Below the pieces are notes generated by a model that did not search any database, had not been told where the DNA came from, and worked only from the letters and a program-made list of their open reading frames with translations. Both the position numbers and the translations under genes were made by a program. A stretch of DNA of 64,000 nt from Nymphaea colorata (lineage: Eukaryota; Streptophyta; Magnoliopsida; Nymphaeales; Nymphaeaceae): positions 21,145,354 to 21,209,353 of the forward strand of contig NC_045142.1 of assembly GCF_008831285.2 (NCBI RefSeq), given 5' to 3'. Positions 12,209 to 22,856 of the stretch are shown here, one piece after another (within the stretch, counting starts at the first letter, position 1; each line of letters begins with the position of its first letter).

Positions 12209-13884
12209 TGTTTGCATCCCAAAATTTTCATTGGTTTTGGAGTGCTCCAGAAAAATAAGGTTTTTGTTTTGAAAGAGGAAAGAAATGGACTCGCCCGTCG
12301 GTACGAGGATCGACCGTTCCCGGCGCCTTTACCGGGGGTAATCAACCCAAGGACTATGTTTATCATTGATGCATTTCGTTTTAACTAAAACATCTTTTTG
12401 ATTCTATATGCGGTGTAGAAAATATTGAAAGTTTGGAGTTTCAAACTTTTGAAAGGGTTCTTGAAGAATTGCTTGAAAATGTGAAATGTTTTGAGGAAAA
12501 AGTGAAACTAGTAAATATCATTTGAAAAACTTGTGAAAACATTTTGAAATCACTTTAGTGTTCTCTTAAGACTTTAAGTAGGTTTGAGATTTTGCTCTAA
12601 TTTGGTTACCACCTAGCTAGAGCTCCATCCCTTCTTGCTTAAGTTCCTTTAGAGAGGTGCTTGTGATCATAAGTGAAATAAAGTGGGTGAAAATGCATGA
12701 ATGCATTTACCCTATATGATTGAAAAAAAGTAAAACATTTCTACCACAACATTCATCTAATATCATTCCTACCACAACATACATCTAAGATTTCGTTGTT
12801 ATAATTATTATATGTAAGAAGGAAAAGTTTTTGAAAATGGATAGAGATTGTAGACCATCAAGCATGATTCCAATATTGGGTCATTACTTGATTTGTGGTC
12901 TTATTGAAGTTGGTAAATAGAAAGTTCATGAGATGAGAATGTTAAGAAGAATACAAGAGATAAAACACTCTTATGAAAGGAAAGAGAGCGATATAGAGAA
13001 AGACATGCATACTTGTGTACATATCATCACATATAAAGAGAAAAAGATGTATTGATTCGAAGAGAAAGAGAGATTTTAGAGGAAAAGAAAAATATCATAT
13101 GCATATATGGGTATGAGAAATGTTATAAGAGAAGATTTTTGTCTTGAAAAGAGGAATAAATATTTGAAAGAGAGGAGATGGAACACATGTACATACGTAT
13201 TCATGCACATATGAAAATTTATAAAATAGAAAGTGAAAGCATAGAGAGAGAAAGATGGGGGTCATCATGTTGGCATAAATGTATATAACATGTGTATACA
13301 TCCATACCTTCACAAGATTAAAAAAAAAAAAAAAAAATCAAGGAACAACTTAAAATTACCAACTTCAAATTTAATGTAGGCCGGAGGGGAGCTTGGACTC
13401 ATGCAAGAGTCTAAGCTAAGTCCCTAAGGCCATATTAGAAGGTTCTTTTTGAAAATGTTTTGGAAAATATGATTTATATAAGTATAGAATGTTATTATTT
13501 AGTTTGTTGTAAGAGATATATTTCTTCCACCGTTGGGTATGAAAGAAAACAAGCAACATAACGAAGCACTCGTTAGGGTTCCTAATGTGATGATTAAGAA
13601 GGAAACTAGCGCAAAATGCCATGAAAATGCATATTAACATGTACATTTTCGTGAGGGTTTATCCCGGGTTGGACAAGTCCCAACCTCAAAAATTAATATG
13701 AAAATAAAGAGTCTCCAAACCATACTCTCATTCCCGCCATACATTCACATGTAAGTAAAGAACCAAGCAACCATGCGTGCATAATTTATAGATAACATTC
13801 AAGGAATGAAAGAAAGAAAGAGAATGATGGAAAAAACAAAGTTCAATTAGGAGGGAAGACATGATGTAACTATGAATTGATATA

Positions 13885-14625
13885 CCACCTCATCTTCTCA
13901 TGTTCTCGGTGCACTTGAGTATAGCCTCTTGACTCTAAAATAAAGATTGAGAGCTATCTCTTTTGACCATGGAGAAATGAGGAAGAGAGGAAAATAAGAG
14001 GAAACAAAAAAAAAAAAAAACAATAAGAATGTATTCATGAAAAGAAAGAACATGATTAAAATGAAAGATCATCTCATCTTTCATTGCTCCCGGTGCACTT
14101 TGAGTATAACCTCTTGTCTCTAAAAAAGAGATTGAGAGCTACCTTTTTTAACCGTGGGGAGATGAAGATGAGAAGAAAATGTAGAAAGAGATACAATGTT
14201 ATATTTAATAAAAGAAAAAAACATGATTCAATCATGAAACGAAAGATCCTCTCATCTTTTCACACTCCCAATGCACTTGAGCATAGCCTCTTGTCTCTAA
14301 AAAGAGATTGAGGGTTATCTCCTTTGGTCATGGGAAGAGGAAGAAGAGAAAAAAAAGAAAATAACAAGGACAAGACTATATTGAAGAAATGAAATAACAA
14401 TAACAACAAAAATATATTCATTAAGAAAAAGAATAACAACAACAAAAATATATATTGAAGAGAAGAAAGAGAAAGAACAAGAACAACAAGAATACTTGAA
14501 AGAGCATGATTTAATCATAAAATAAAATATCATCTCATGCTCCCGGTGCATTTGAGCATAGCCTCTTCTCTCTAAAAAGAGGTTGAGTGCTATCTCCTTT
14601 GGCCATGGGGAGATGAAGATGAGAA
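13885..14625. repeat. U5-side spaced repeats, 3' LTR
   Basis: Four copies of a ~95-bp block containing GTGCACTTGAGTATAGCCTC, TCTAAAAA(A)GAGATTGAG and an ATGGGGAGATGA-like end, at about 13890, 14070, 14255 and 14530, separated by A-rich purine tracts. The 5' LTR carries the same four at about 26565, 26740, 26920 and 27200. Confidence 0.85.
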
Positions 14626-14955
14626 AAAAAAATGAAAACAACAACAACACTATGTTTAAGAGAAAGAAATAACATAATAATAAGAACATTAATGAAAAAA
14701 AAGAAGAGAGAAATGAGAGAGATGAAGATTACATACCTCTAATGGGAAATAACTTAAGGAAGATGAACACCTTCACTTGAAGATCCCCTTTTGAATGAAG
14801 CTCCAAAAGTGCTTGCTCTAAGTTGGAGAAGGAAATGAAAAGAGGAAGAGGGAGAGAGAGAGAGAGCTCAAGAGAAACTCTAAGTCTTCAAGTGAGAATA
14901 CACTAGAGTTTCTCCCAATGACCAATCTTGCCCAAGAGGGGGGGATATGGGGGGG

Positions 14956-14963
14956 TATTTATA
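14956..14963 (-). promoter_or_regulatory. TATA box of the 3' LTR
   Basis: Same TATAAATA as in the 5' LTR. It could drive read-out transcription leftward into flanking DNA (foldback and Toc pseudogene, antisense). Confidence 0.7.
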
Positions 14964-14998
14964 GAGGATTTTGGAGCCAAAACCCAAAATTTGAATTT

Positions 14999-15565
14999 TT
15001 TGACCTAAAAAGACTAAAATCACCCTCCAAAAGGAGATTTTTTTGGCCAAAAAAAGGGCAAATGAGTCTTGTCCACCCAAAAAGACTAAAACTACCCTCT
15101 AAAAGGATGTTTTTTGGTCAAAAGGAGGGGTAAATTGTTCTTGTTTACCAAAAAAAATAAAATCACCCTCTAAAAGGAGGTTTTTTGGTCAAAAGGAGGG
15201 GCAAATCGGTCTTGTTTAAAAAAGACTAAAATCACCCTCTAAAAGAAGGTTTTTTGGTCAAAAGGAGGGGCAAATCGGTCTTGTTTGAAAAAGACTAAAA
15301 TCACCCTCTAAAAGAAGGTTTTTTGGTCAAAAGGAGGGGCAAATCAGTCTTGTTTGAAAAAAACTAAAATCACCCTCTAAAGGAGGTTTTTTGGTCAAAA
15401 GGAGGGGCAAATCGGTCTTGTTTAAAAAAAGACTAAAATCACCCTCTAAAAGGAAGTTTTTTGGTCAAAAGGAGGGACAAATCGGTCTTGTTTAAAAAAG
15501 ACTAAAATCACCCTCTAAAAGAAGGTTTTTTGGTCAAAAGGAGGGGCAAATCGGTCTTAAATGAT
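14999..15565. repeat. U3 tandem array, 3' LTR (8 units of ~68 bp)
   Basis: Counterpart of 27666-28230 with the same copy number and unit order; differences are single-base changes and A-run length changes. Confidence 0.9.
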
Positions 15566-15750
15566 TGATTTGGATCTGAACTTGGGTTTTGGATCTAAAA
15601 GTAGTATTTTGGATTTAATTTGGATCTGAGAGTTCTATTTTGGATTTAATTTGGATCTGAGAGTAGTATTTTGGAAATCTTGTGCCTAAATTTGAATTTC
15701 GCATTTGGATAAAACATCATAGTCCTTTAGAAAAATTTGGGGTGATTACA

Positions 15751-15765
15751 GATGCCCCTCTTTGT
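15751..15765 (-). other. Polypurine tract
   Basis: The minus strand reads ACAAAGAGGGGCATC directly before the 3' LTR start TGTAATCACC. It is the plus-strand primer site for reverse transcription and matches the AAAGAGGGGCA form common in Tat elements. Confidence 0.9.
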
Positions 15766-15849
15766 TAATAAGCCGGTGTTAGCCGTGCTTAGTGACAAAG
15801 ATAAATGCCACAAATTTTTCAAGCAAGATATTTTCATAGAGATGTTTCA

Positions 15850-16140
15850 GGCTTTACCCCTTACTTGAATGGGTTGTTTGAGCTTAAATTGCAGGTTTAA
15901 CCCCTTACCTGCATGGGTTTGCCGATTTCAAATTCAGGATTAACCCCCCTGAATGGGTTGCTTTGACTTGCATCACAAGTTGAACCCTTTAACTGTGTGG
16001 GTTGCTTTGGCTTGTAGCACAGGTTTAACCCCTTTGCCTGCATGGGTTGCTTTGGCTAGCGTTGCAGGTTTAACCCCTTGCCTGCATGGGTTGCCCTCAT
16101 ATTGCGGGTTTAACCCTTTACCTGCACAGGTTGCTCTCAA
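15850..16140. repeat. Tandem repeat spacer between integrase and PPT
   Basis: About six imperfect units of 45-60 bp built on GGTTTAACCCCTT(A/G)CCTGCATGGGTTGC. Ogre-type elements often carry a variable tandem array after pol. No reading frame of note. Confidence 0.85.
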
Positions 16141-16269
16141 GCCCTGAGCGATAAAAATAAAAATGCCCCAGTGTAATTGTCATGTTTTACAACTGGGAAG
16201 AATCTAGATTGAATAGTCGATGTGGAAACACAAATGTTTGACATTGATTGGAAAATGAATACAAGAGAA

Positions 16270-18093
16270 CTAGGCATAAAATTTCTTGAGGTGAAGGGCA
16301 TTAACAGGATCGGCAAATTCCACCCCATCAGCATCAATTAGTCGGTATGAATTGTGGGGCAAAACTTCCTTAATGACATATGGGCCTTCCCAATTTGGTG
16401 CCCACTTGCCTCGTGGTCGTCCTCTCAGGTACACTGCAGATCGTAGGACCGAATCATTCACTTTGAACTGTCTCTCGATAACTGACTTGGCAAATTGTCT
16501 GGCTACCCTTTGGCGATAAGCTTCAGCATGTTCAGCCTCTTTTAGCCTCTTTTCATCTAGCAAATCGAGTTGCATTAGTCTTTTTTGTTGATATTGAGTA
16601 AGAGGGAGCTCTATGAGAGAAGCGAACTTCAAAGCAGGTTTCAACACATGTAATGGTAGAACCACTTCTGTTCCATAAACTAGCTCTGCTGGAGTGGCAT
16701 TTGTTGGAGTTCTCATAGTGGTGCGATATGCCCAGAGAGCGTTGTGCATCTTTTCATGCCAATCTCTTCCAGTTTCTACTGTCCGTTCCAAGATGCGGAT
16801 CAGGATATTGTTGGTAGCCTTTACTTGATCATTGCCTTGGGGGTAATAAGGAGCTGAAAAATGGTGCGTGATGTGGTATTTGCTGCACAACTGCCTCATC
16901 TTTTCATTCTTGAAATGTGTTCCATTGTCTGATACTATATCATGAGGGACTCCAAATCTGCAAAGAAGATTTTTGTGAATGAAGGACACTACATGACGTC
17001 CTTCCACTGTTCTAAGTGTGACGACTTCTACCCACTTGGTAAAATAATCTGTTGCAGCAAGAAAATACTTATGGCCGTTAGAAGCTGCAGGGGATATCGG
17101 TCCGACTACGTCAAAGGCCCACATTGAAAACGGCCAAGGAGATGTCACAGAATGCAAGTGAGAGGCTGGGGCATGAATTACTGGAGCATGCAGTTGACAT
17201 TCTTTGCATCTTTTGACAAATTGGTGACAATCTTTTTGCATGGTTGGCCAATAATACCCTGCTCGAATTATTTGTTTGGTGAGGGTTTGGTAACCAACAT
17301 GGCCTCCACAATCTCCTCGATGTGATTCTTCGATTACTTTCTTTGCCTCATCTTCATCAAGGAACCGAGAGTATTCAGTGCTAAATCCACGTCTGTATAA
17401 TACCCCTGCTAGGATAAAGTACCTCGCTGACATACGTTGTATTGCTTTTTGTTCATTTTTAGACATTTTAGTCAGGAATTCTCCGCTTTCAATGTACCTT
17501 TTGATGTCATGGTACCAAGGCGTATTCCTCCCTTGGATATGATGAACATGCGTCATCGTTTCAAAAGCAGTGTGTTCTAATCTTCCAATCTCAAAAGAAC
17601 GGATTGCTTCATTGGTTCGAAAAGTGATGGTCGATCCTAAGCTCGCGAGGCCATCCGCAATAGGGTTACCTTCTCTCTTTACGTGAGCCAATTGTACTTC
17701 TTCGAATTGACAGATTAAGGAGGTAGCAATTTCTTGATTTGACACCAACTTTTCATCTTTGACTTGCCATTCTCCATTCACTTGATTTATAATAAGCTGA
17801 GAGTCGCCGAAGGCATTCACTCATTTCACTTGAAAACTCAATAAAGAACGAAGTCCTTGTATGAGGGCTTCATATTCAGCCATGTTATGGGTACATGGAA
17901 AATCAAGTTTCAAAGAGTACGAGGTCATTTCACTTTCTGGAGTGATGAGTAAGATGCCTATGCCTACTCCCATCACATTTCTGGACCCGTCAAAGTACAT
18001 CTTTCATGTCGGACCCGTTTCCAATCTTAGTACACGTTCATCTGGAAACTCATCATTTGTTCTGATTTCTTCGTACTGAGGGAAGTCTGCTAA
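16270..18093 (-). pseudogene. Second RNase H (archaeal type) and integrase of the Ogre-like element
   Basis: This continues the RT frame. The second RNase H is visible as MYFDGS (Asp), NMAEYEALIQGL (Glu), NAFGDSQLIINQVNGEWQVK (Asp) and NPIADGLASL (Asp), so its four acidic residues are all present. It is cut by TGA at 18004-18006 and 17821-17823. Integrase follows: an HHCC zinc finger (HRGDCGGHVG, then RCKECQ), the core Asp in WAFDVVGP, the second Asp in IVSDNGTHF, and a C-terminal GPY-type end (WEGPYVIKEVLPHNSYRL). The catalytic Glu is absent: the usual NGQVEAT reads NDQVKAT, with Lys codon at 16819-16821. Integration by this protein should therefore fail even if the stops were read through. 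No chromodomain is seen. Confidence 0.92.
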
Positions 18094-19714
18094 CTAATCC
18101 GCAATTGCTTGTCCTTTGATTGACTTTTGAGACACATATTCAAGATCATATTGCATCAACAGAACTTGCCATTTTGCGATACGCCCATTAAGGAATGGTT
18201 GTTCCAAGATGTACTTGAGATGATTTAGTTTGGAGAGTATCTTGACCTCACAAGCTAATAAATAATGTCTCAACTTTTGACACATCCAAACCAATGCCAG
18301 ACAAGTTTTCTCTATTGGAGAGTACTTCTTTTCGTACTGAACAAAAGTCTTGCTAATGTAATAGATTGCATATTCGATGCGACTTCCTTCCTCATATTGT
18401 GCCAAAAAGCCGCCACATGCTGACTCATTTACTGTGATGTAAAGCAGCAGTGGTCTTCCCAACGTTGGTGGTTTTAGAATTGGTGGATTTAGAAGGTATT
18501 TCTTGATCCTTTCGAATGACTGTTGGCATTCAAAACCCCATTCAAACTTGACACCTTTCCTCAGTAGCTGGTTGAATGGCTCGCATCTCATGGCCAGATT
18601 GGAAATGAATCGTCTGATGGATTGGATTCGTCCTTGCAAGCTTCGCAACTCCTTGATATTGGTAGGTGGTGGCATATCGATTATTGCCTTGGCTTTTGTA
18701 AGATCCATTTCAATTCCCTTCTTACTGACCATGAAACCCAACAGTTTGCCTGACTCAACCCCAAACACACATTTTTGAGGATTCAGGCGAAGCTTGTACT
18801 GTAAAAGCCTCTCGAATACTTGGGCAAGAGTTTCAATGTGATCTTCTCTTGTCTTGGATTTGATCAATATGTCATCGATATATGCATCCATGATTTTATG
18901 CATCTGGTCATGGAAGATGGCGGCCATGGCTCTTTGATAGGTTGCTCCAGCATTCTTCAACCCAAATGGCATTACCGTGTAACAAAAAGTACCCCATGGT
19001 GTAGTAAAAGCAGTCTTAGGTTGATCTTTGACTGCTAATTTGATTTGATTATATCCCGAATATCCATCCATGAAAGAAAACATTGCATGGCCTGCAGTAC
19101 CGTCTACCAATAGATCAATGTTTGGAAGAGGATAATCATCCTTCGGTGTGGCTTTGTTCAAGTCTCGAAAGTCGATGCACAACCTAACTTTGCCATTTTT
19201 CTTGGGGACCACCACGATGTTCGCCAACCATTCGGGGTAATCGATGGCACGAATGAATTTTGCCTTTAGCAAGTCCTCTAGTCCTTCTTTTACAGGGCCT
19301 TCTAGTCGAGGGTCAAGCTTGCGCAATTTTTGCTTAATCGGCTTGCAATTAGGATTTAAGGGCAAACGATGTTCAACCAATTGGGGGTCTAAGCCTGACA
19401 TATCTTCATAAGTCCAAGCAAAAGCTTCTTGGTTACTTATAAGAAAGTCCACCAATCTTTTCTTCTCATTCGCTGACAAACTGGTGCCAATTTGAAGAAT
19501 TTTAGGATCTTCACTGGTTCCAATATTAATTTCTTCAATTGGATTATTCACCAAAGATGAGGGATGTTCTTGTTTCTAAATCTGAGTGAATTCTGGTAAT
19601 TCTGACTCGGGTATTGCCATAGGTTCCATTTCACCGACTGCTTGTTCGATAAATGCTTTCTGGGGGGACTTTCGTGGAAAAAGAATAAACTGAGACATAT
19701 TGAGTTCCGACATC
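18094..19714 (-). pseudogene. pol: Reverse transcriptase-RNase H of the Ogre-like element
   Basis: The frame opens after the acceptor at 19715 with MSELNMSQFILFPRKSP. A TAG at 19576-19578 then breaks it, and the main part runs 19575-18094. RT motifs in order: VPKKNGKVRLCIDFRDLNKA (about 19200), FMDGYSGYNQI, MPFGLKNAGATYQR and the catalytic YIDD (about 18880). The adjoining RNase H keeps YSPIEKTCLALVW and LRHYLL. The domain ends at GQAIAD and the TAG at 18094-18096, where relatives continue AIADxLADFP, so this is a point nonsense change rather than the true C-terminus. RT itself is undamaged. The product would copy element RNA into cDNA in the virus-like particle. Confidence 0.93.
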
Positions 19715-19920
19715 CTGTAAAGAGGATAAAGGAAAGAGTTGGACGAAATTGACAACAAAAAATTACTTGCATTTGCATATATATATATAAAAAAAAAAAA
19801 AAGTTCTTAGTTCATAGAATGGGTTCTCTCATGAGACGAGACAAAAAGATGTTCAATATTACAAAATTCATGGGAGGATTTTGAAACAAAAGTGAATACT
19901 ATCAGCCCCCAAGATCTTCT
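19715..19920 (-). other. Pro-RT junction with candidate intron acceptor
   Basis: Between the gag-protease stop and the RT frame lies 206 bp with a long T run, (TA)n and a pyrimidine tract ending CTCTTTACAG at 19715. Ogre elements are known to remove an intron between protease and RT. The acceptor fits; I could not choose a donor with confidence. Confidence 0.5.
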
Positions 19921-22701
19921 TCAAATTCCTTCATGATATCCCAGTCCTCTCATGTTCATCTGAAAAGATATGCTAATTGGTTGCAAGATGCCATCTTCAT
20001 TTTTCCCAAGGCCAGTGAATGGACGGTAGCCACCTTTCAGAAGCAACTGAAAACCCTTGGGGTTTTTCATGAAATGAACATACAATAGGTGTTCTTGGTA
20101 ACTTGCACGATTGCTTGAAATAGCATAAGCATTCCCGGATGGTTCCTCTATCTCCATGTTCTGCATCCATTCTTCCAAAGGTCTGTCCTTTGTTGTTCTT
20201 ATGCTCGGTACATCTACCGGATCAATTGGCCTAGGGAGCATACGTTGCATCAACCTCTTGACCGGATCCTCAGCACCGACAGTGATGACTGATGGACCAA
20301 AATTCCATTTTAGGCATTGATGAAGAGTGGATGGGATCGCTCGTACTTGATGGATCCAAGGTCGTCCCAAAAGCAGGTTGTATGATGGTGGTACATCTAC
20401 CACATGAAATACAATGCAATGACTAGTATTTTCAATGATCACATTCATGTCGAGGGTACCTTTGCTGTTCATGCCTCGGCCATCGTATCCGTAGATCTTG
20501 GTATTATCAGAACGATATTCATTTTCACAAAACCCCAATGTTTTAGCCGTGAGATCAGGACAAATATTCAAACCACTTCCTCCATCAATCAAAACATGTG
20601 GCACCGTCATCCCATTGACCTGAACAACGATGTAAAGAGCATCTTCATGGAAATATCCCCATTTTGAGAGGTCTTTTTCTGAGAAGGTAATTGACTGATT
20701 TTTAGAAGCTTGAATCGAGTCTCCCTCATCCATACGCTCTTCCAAGGGGAGAACGTCCAAATAGCATGGATCTTCATCTGAGGAGTCATTTGATGATTCG
20801 TCGCCTTGTAAGATAAAAGTCTTTGGAATCATAGGAAGTTTCTTGGGCAAACTTTCTATCATGTCTTTCATCATAGTAATGAAATCTAGAGGTTCCTTAC
20901 CTTGGTTTACCACCATGATTTTGTGTGAGCTGCTCCCAATATAAGGTCGAATGTGCTCTTGTGGATGGTACGAAAGTAGAGTGACTGTAGTGATCATGGC
21001 TACTACCGCCTTTCCGTGGTCAGGGAATGGATTCCTTAGTATCTCAGGGGTACTATCATCACAAATCTTGAGATCCTTGTTGATGAAGTCTTGAATAATA
21101 TTTTTGAGAACAAAACAATCCTCAGTTTCATGACCAGGGGTACGATGAAACTTGCACAGTTTTTCTTTATTTCCTCCCATCATTTTCGGAGGCTCTGACA
21201 CTTTTGGCAAGACGATAGTTCCTTTGGCGAGAAAGTATTCCAGGATCTTCTCCCGAGACTGGCTCAGAGGAGTGAATTTTCGGTCGTAGCTCCAACCTGG
21301 GTGTTTGTTCTTCCTTTCATCGTCGCCTTTGAGAAACTGTGTGTTCTTCTTGAAACTGACTCCCTTGTCATGCTTGTAGTTATTATCATGGTCCTTTCTA
21401 ATGCCAGCATTGGCTATGAATTGTGCAGGCAGTTGTGTCATTCCTCCTTTCTTTCCATCTTCTTTGTACTTAGGAGCAATAATTCCATCAAAATCTCCTT
21501 CCTCAATCCCGTCTTCTATCGAGTTTGCTTGTTCAATTAACTCAGCAAAGGTTTTGATCGGGGCATTGCAGATGAGACTTTTCAAGGGTTGGGCAAGATT
21601 TTTCCTAATGAGTGACAAGGCTTGTGTCTCAGAAATGGGCTCCTTCATCTTATTGCATTGCATTCTCCATTTTTGGATGAATTCTCGAGCCTTTTCTCCC
21701 TGTTTCTGACGAAGACTGCAAATGGTACTGAGGGTTGGAGCCATGGGAGCATTTTGTTCAAATCTTTCAACAAACATGTTAATCAACTTGTCAAACTCCT
21801 TCAGCTCGATTGGATTGATATTTTCTTTACACCATTGTGCGGCAATGCCTTCAAGACTTCTTGGAAAATATCGGAACAAAGCTCTGTTATTTGTCCGAAT
21901 TTTGTAGCAATCATTGAAAAAGGTTGAAAGATGAACGTGTGGACAGGTGGTTCCATCATATCTGATGAATTCTCTGGGCAAGCCATTCACGTCTTCGTCT
22001 CCTTCAATGCCAAGGTAGTAGTCCTCACATGAGTATGAACGTTTCCCCTTCCCCCTAAGCTCAAGATTGTTCATTCTTTTCTCCATTTTGTAGAATCTAC
22101 GCTTAGTCGGACTTTCATCATCACTTGATTCGACCAATTCTGGCCTGGTCTTTTTCTTTTTGCCCTTGATCTCCTTTACTTTTTCTTCAGAACTCTCACC
22201 GTCTGAGCTGCTGCTAGTGATGTATTTCTTTGTCTTTTTTACTTTCTTGGTAGGTTTTCTCTTCCTTTTGGGCTTCTCTTCCGAACTTTCAGTGGTGATA
22301 GGACTGGGTGAGCTGTTTTCTATCATAACATCTTTTCTCTTTTTATTTTTCTTTGTTGTCTTTTTCTTTTTGAGAGAAGACAGTTCGGGTTTTTCTTCCT
22401 TACTAGTTGTCGAATCTGAACTCAAATGGTCTTCATCCTGATTTTCAACAAAAGACTTGTTTTTCTTCTTTCTTTTCTGCTTGGCAGTCTTTTCATTATC
22501 CGTCTCTGGAGTAACCATCAAAGCCTTTTGCTCTTCTTGCTCCTTCATAAATCGCTCCATGAACAAACGGAACATATAGTAAGCTTCTGGCTCGATTGCT
22601 GGGAGGCCAAGTGTTTCTGGACGGAGTTCAGAGGATGAAGCCTCGTTTTGAGGAGTCTGCTTAGCTTGCGATCTAGTTTCAACCATCTTGTTGGCTTTCA
22701 A
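19921..22701 (-). CDS. gag-pro: Gag-protease polyprotein of the Ogre-like element
   Basis: Open for 926 codons. Residues about 1-60 are an MVETRSQAK-type N-terminus. About 60-210 is a Lys/Ser/Glu-rich tract. The capsid-like region (about 225-400) contains GLPREFIRYDGTTCPHVHL and the run LRQKQGEKAREFIQKWR. A zinc-knuckle variant CKFHRTPGHETEDC (CX2HX4HX4C) is near 530. The aspartic protease has VLIDGGSGLNIC as its active site (DGGSG in place of DTGSG, a form seen in Tat elements) and LLLGRPWIH near the end. The C-terminal FTGLGKNEDG and MRGLGY are a G-patch-like tail typical of this lineage. The start may be codon 1 or the inner Met at 22686. This is the only undamaged gene of the element and ends at TGA 19921-19923, with RT in a separate frame downstream. 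Confidence 0.92.
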   Translation of the reverse strand: MKANKMVETRSQAKQTPQNEASSSELRPETLGLPAIEPEAYYMFRLFMERFMKEQEEQKALMVTPETDNEKTAKQKRKKKNKSFVENQDEDHLSSDSTTSKEEKPELSSLKKKKTTKKNKKRKDVMIENSSPSPITTESSEEKPKRKRKPTKKVKKTKKYITSSSSDGESSEEKVKEIKGKKKKTRPELVESSDDESPTKRRFYKMEKRMNNLELRGKGKRSYSCEDYYLGIEGDEDVNGLPREFIRYDGTTCPHVHLSTFFNDCYKIRTNNRALFRYFPRSLEGIAAQWCKENINPIELKEFDKLINMFVERFEQNAPMAPTLSTICSLRQKQGEKAREFIQKWRMQCNKMKEPISETQALSLIRKNLAQPLKSLICNAPIKTFAELIEQANSIEDGIEEGDFDGIIAPKYKEDGKKGGMTQLPAQFIANAGIRKDHDNNYKHDKGVSFKKNTQFLKGDDERKNKHPGWSYDRKFTPLSQSREKILEYFLAKGTIVLPKVSEPPKMMGGNKEKLCKFHRTPGHETEDCFVLKNIIQDFINKDLKICDDSTPEILRNPFPDHGKAVVAMITTVTLLSYHPQEHIRPYIGSSSHKIMVVNQGKEPLDFITMMKDMIESLPKKLPMIPKTFILQGDESSNDSSDEDPCYLDVLPLEERMDEGDSIQASKNQSITFSEKDLSKWGYFHEDALYIVVQVNGMTVPHVLIDGGSGLNICPDLTAKTLGFCENEYRSDNTKIYGYDGRGMNSKGTLDMNVIIENTSHCIVFHVVDVPPSYNLLLGRPWIHQVRAIPSTLHQCLKWNFGPSVITVGAEDPVKRLMQRMLPRPIDPVDVPSIRTTKDRPLEEWMQNMEIEEPSGNAYAISSNRASYQEHLLYVHFMKNPKGFQLLLKGGYRPFTGLGKNEDGILQPISISFQMNMRGLGYHEGI

Positions 22702-22856
22702 GTATTCACTTTATGACATAAGAAAATAGAGTTATTGGATGGAAATGATGACAAAATAAATGTTCATATTGCATTACAAGTTTTAAAAGTTACATCCATA
22801 GACACTAATAAAGATGACAACGACAGAAGGAATACAAAGTTGACAACATAAAACTT

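Larger units (their letters stand above)
12209..15750 (-). repeat. 3' LTR of the Ogre-like element (3542 bp)
   Basis: In element orientation the LTR starts TGTAATCACC (15750) and ends GATGCAAACA (12209), the usual TG...CA ends. U3 contains eight ~68-bp tandem units (about 15565-14999) followed by a TATA box at 14963-14956. A splice-donor-like AG|GTATGT sits at 14737/14736. The long U5 side carries four imperfect repeats built on a core with GGTGCA(C/T)TTGAGCATAGCC. Read from this LTR, transcription would run leftward, antisense to the Toc pseudogene. Confidence 0.95.

Noticed and set aside
12206-12388. 60-codon ORF repeated at 24860-25066
   Set aside because: It lies in the two LTR ends; the repetition comes from the LTRs, not from a duplicated gene.
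14999-15565. Regularly spaced repeats resembling a repeat-spacer array
   Set aside because: The whole ~68-bp unit is repeated in tandem inside an LTR of a plant retrotransposon; there are no unique spacers and it is not a CRISPR array.
19921-22701. Gag-protease as a domesticated host gene because it is the only intact ORF
   Set aside because: It sits in a complete, recently inserted element with LTRs and target duplication; intactness is explained by youth.
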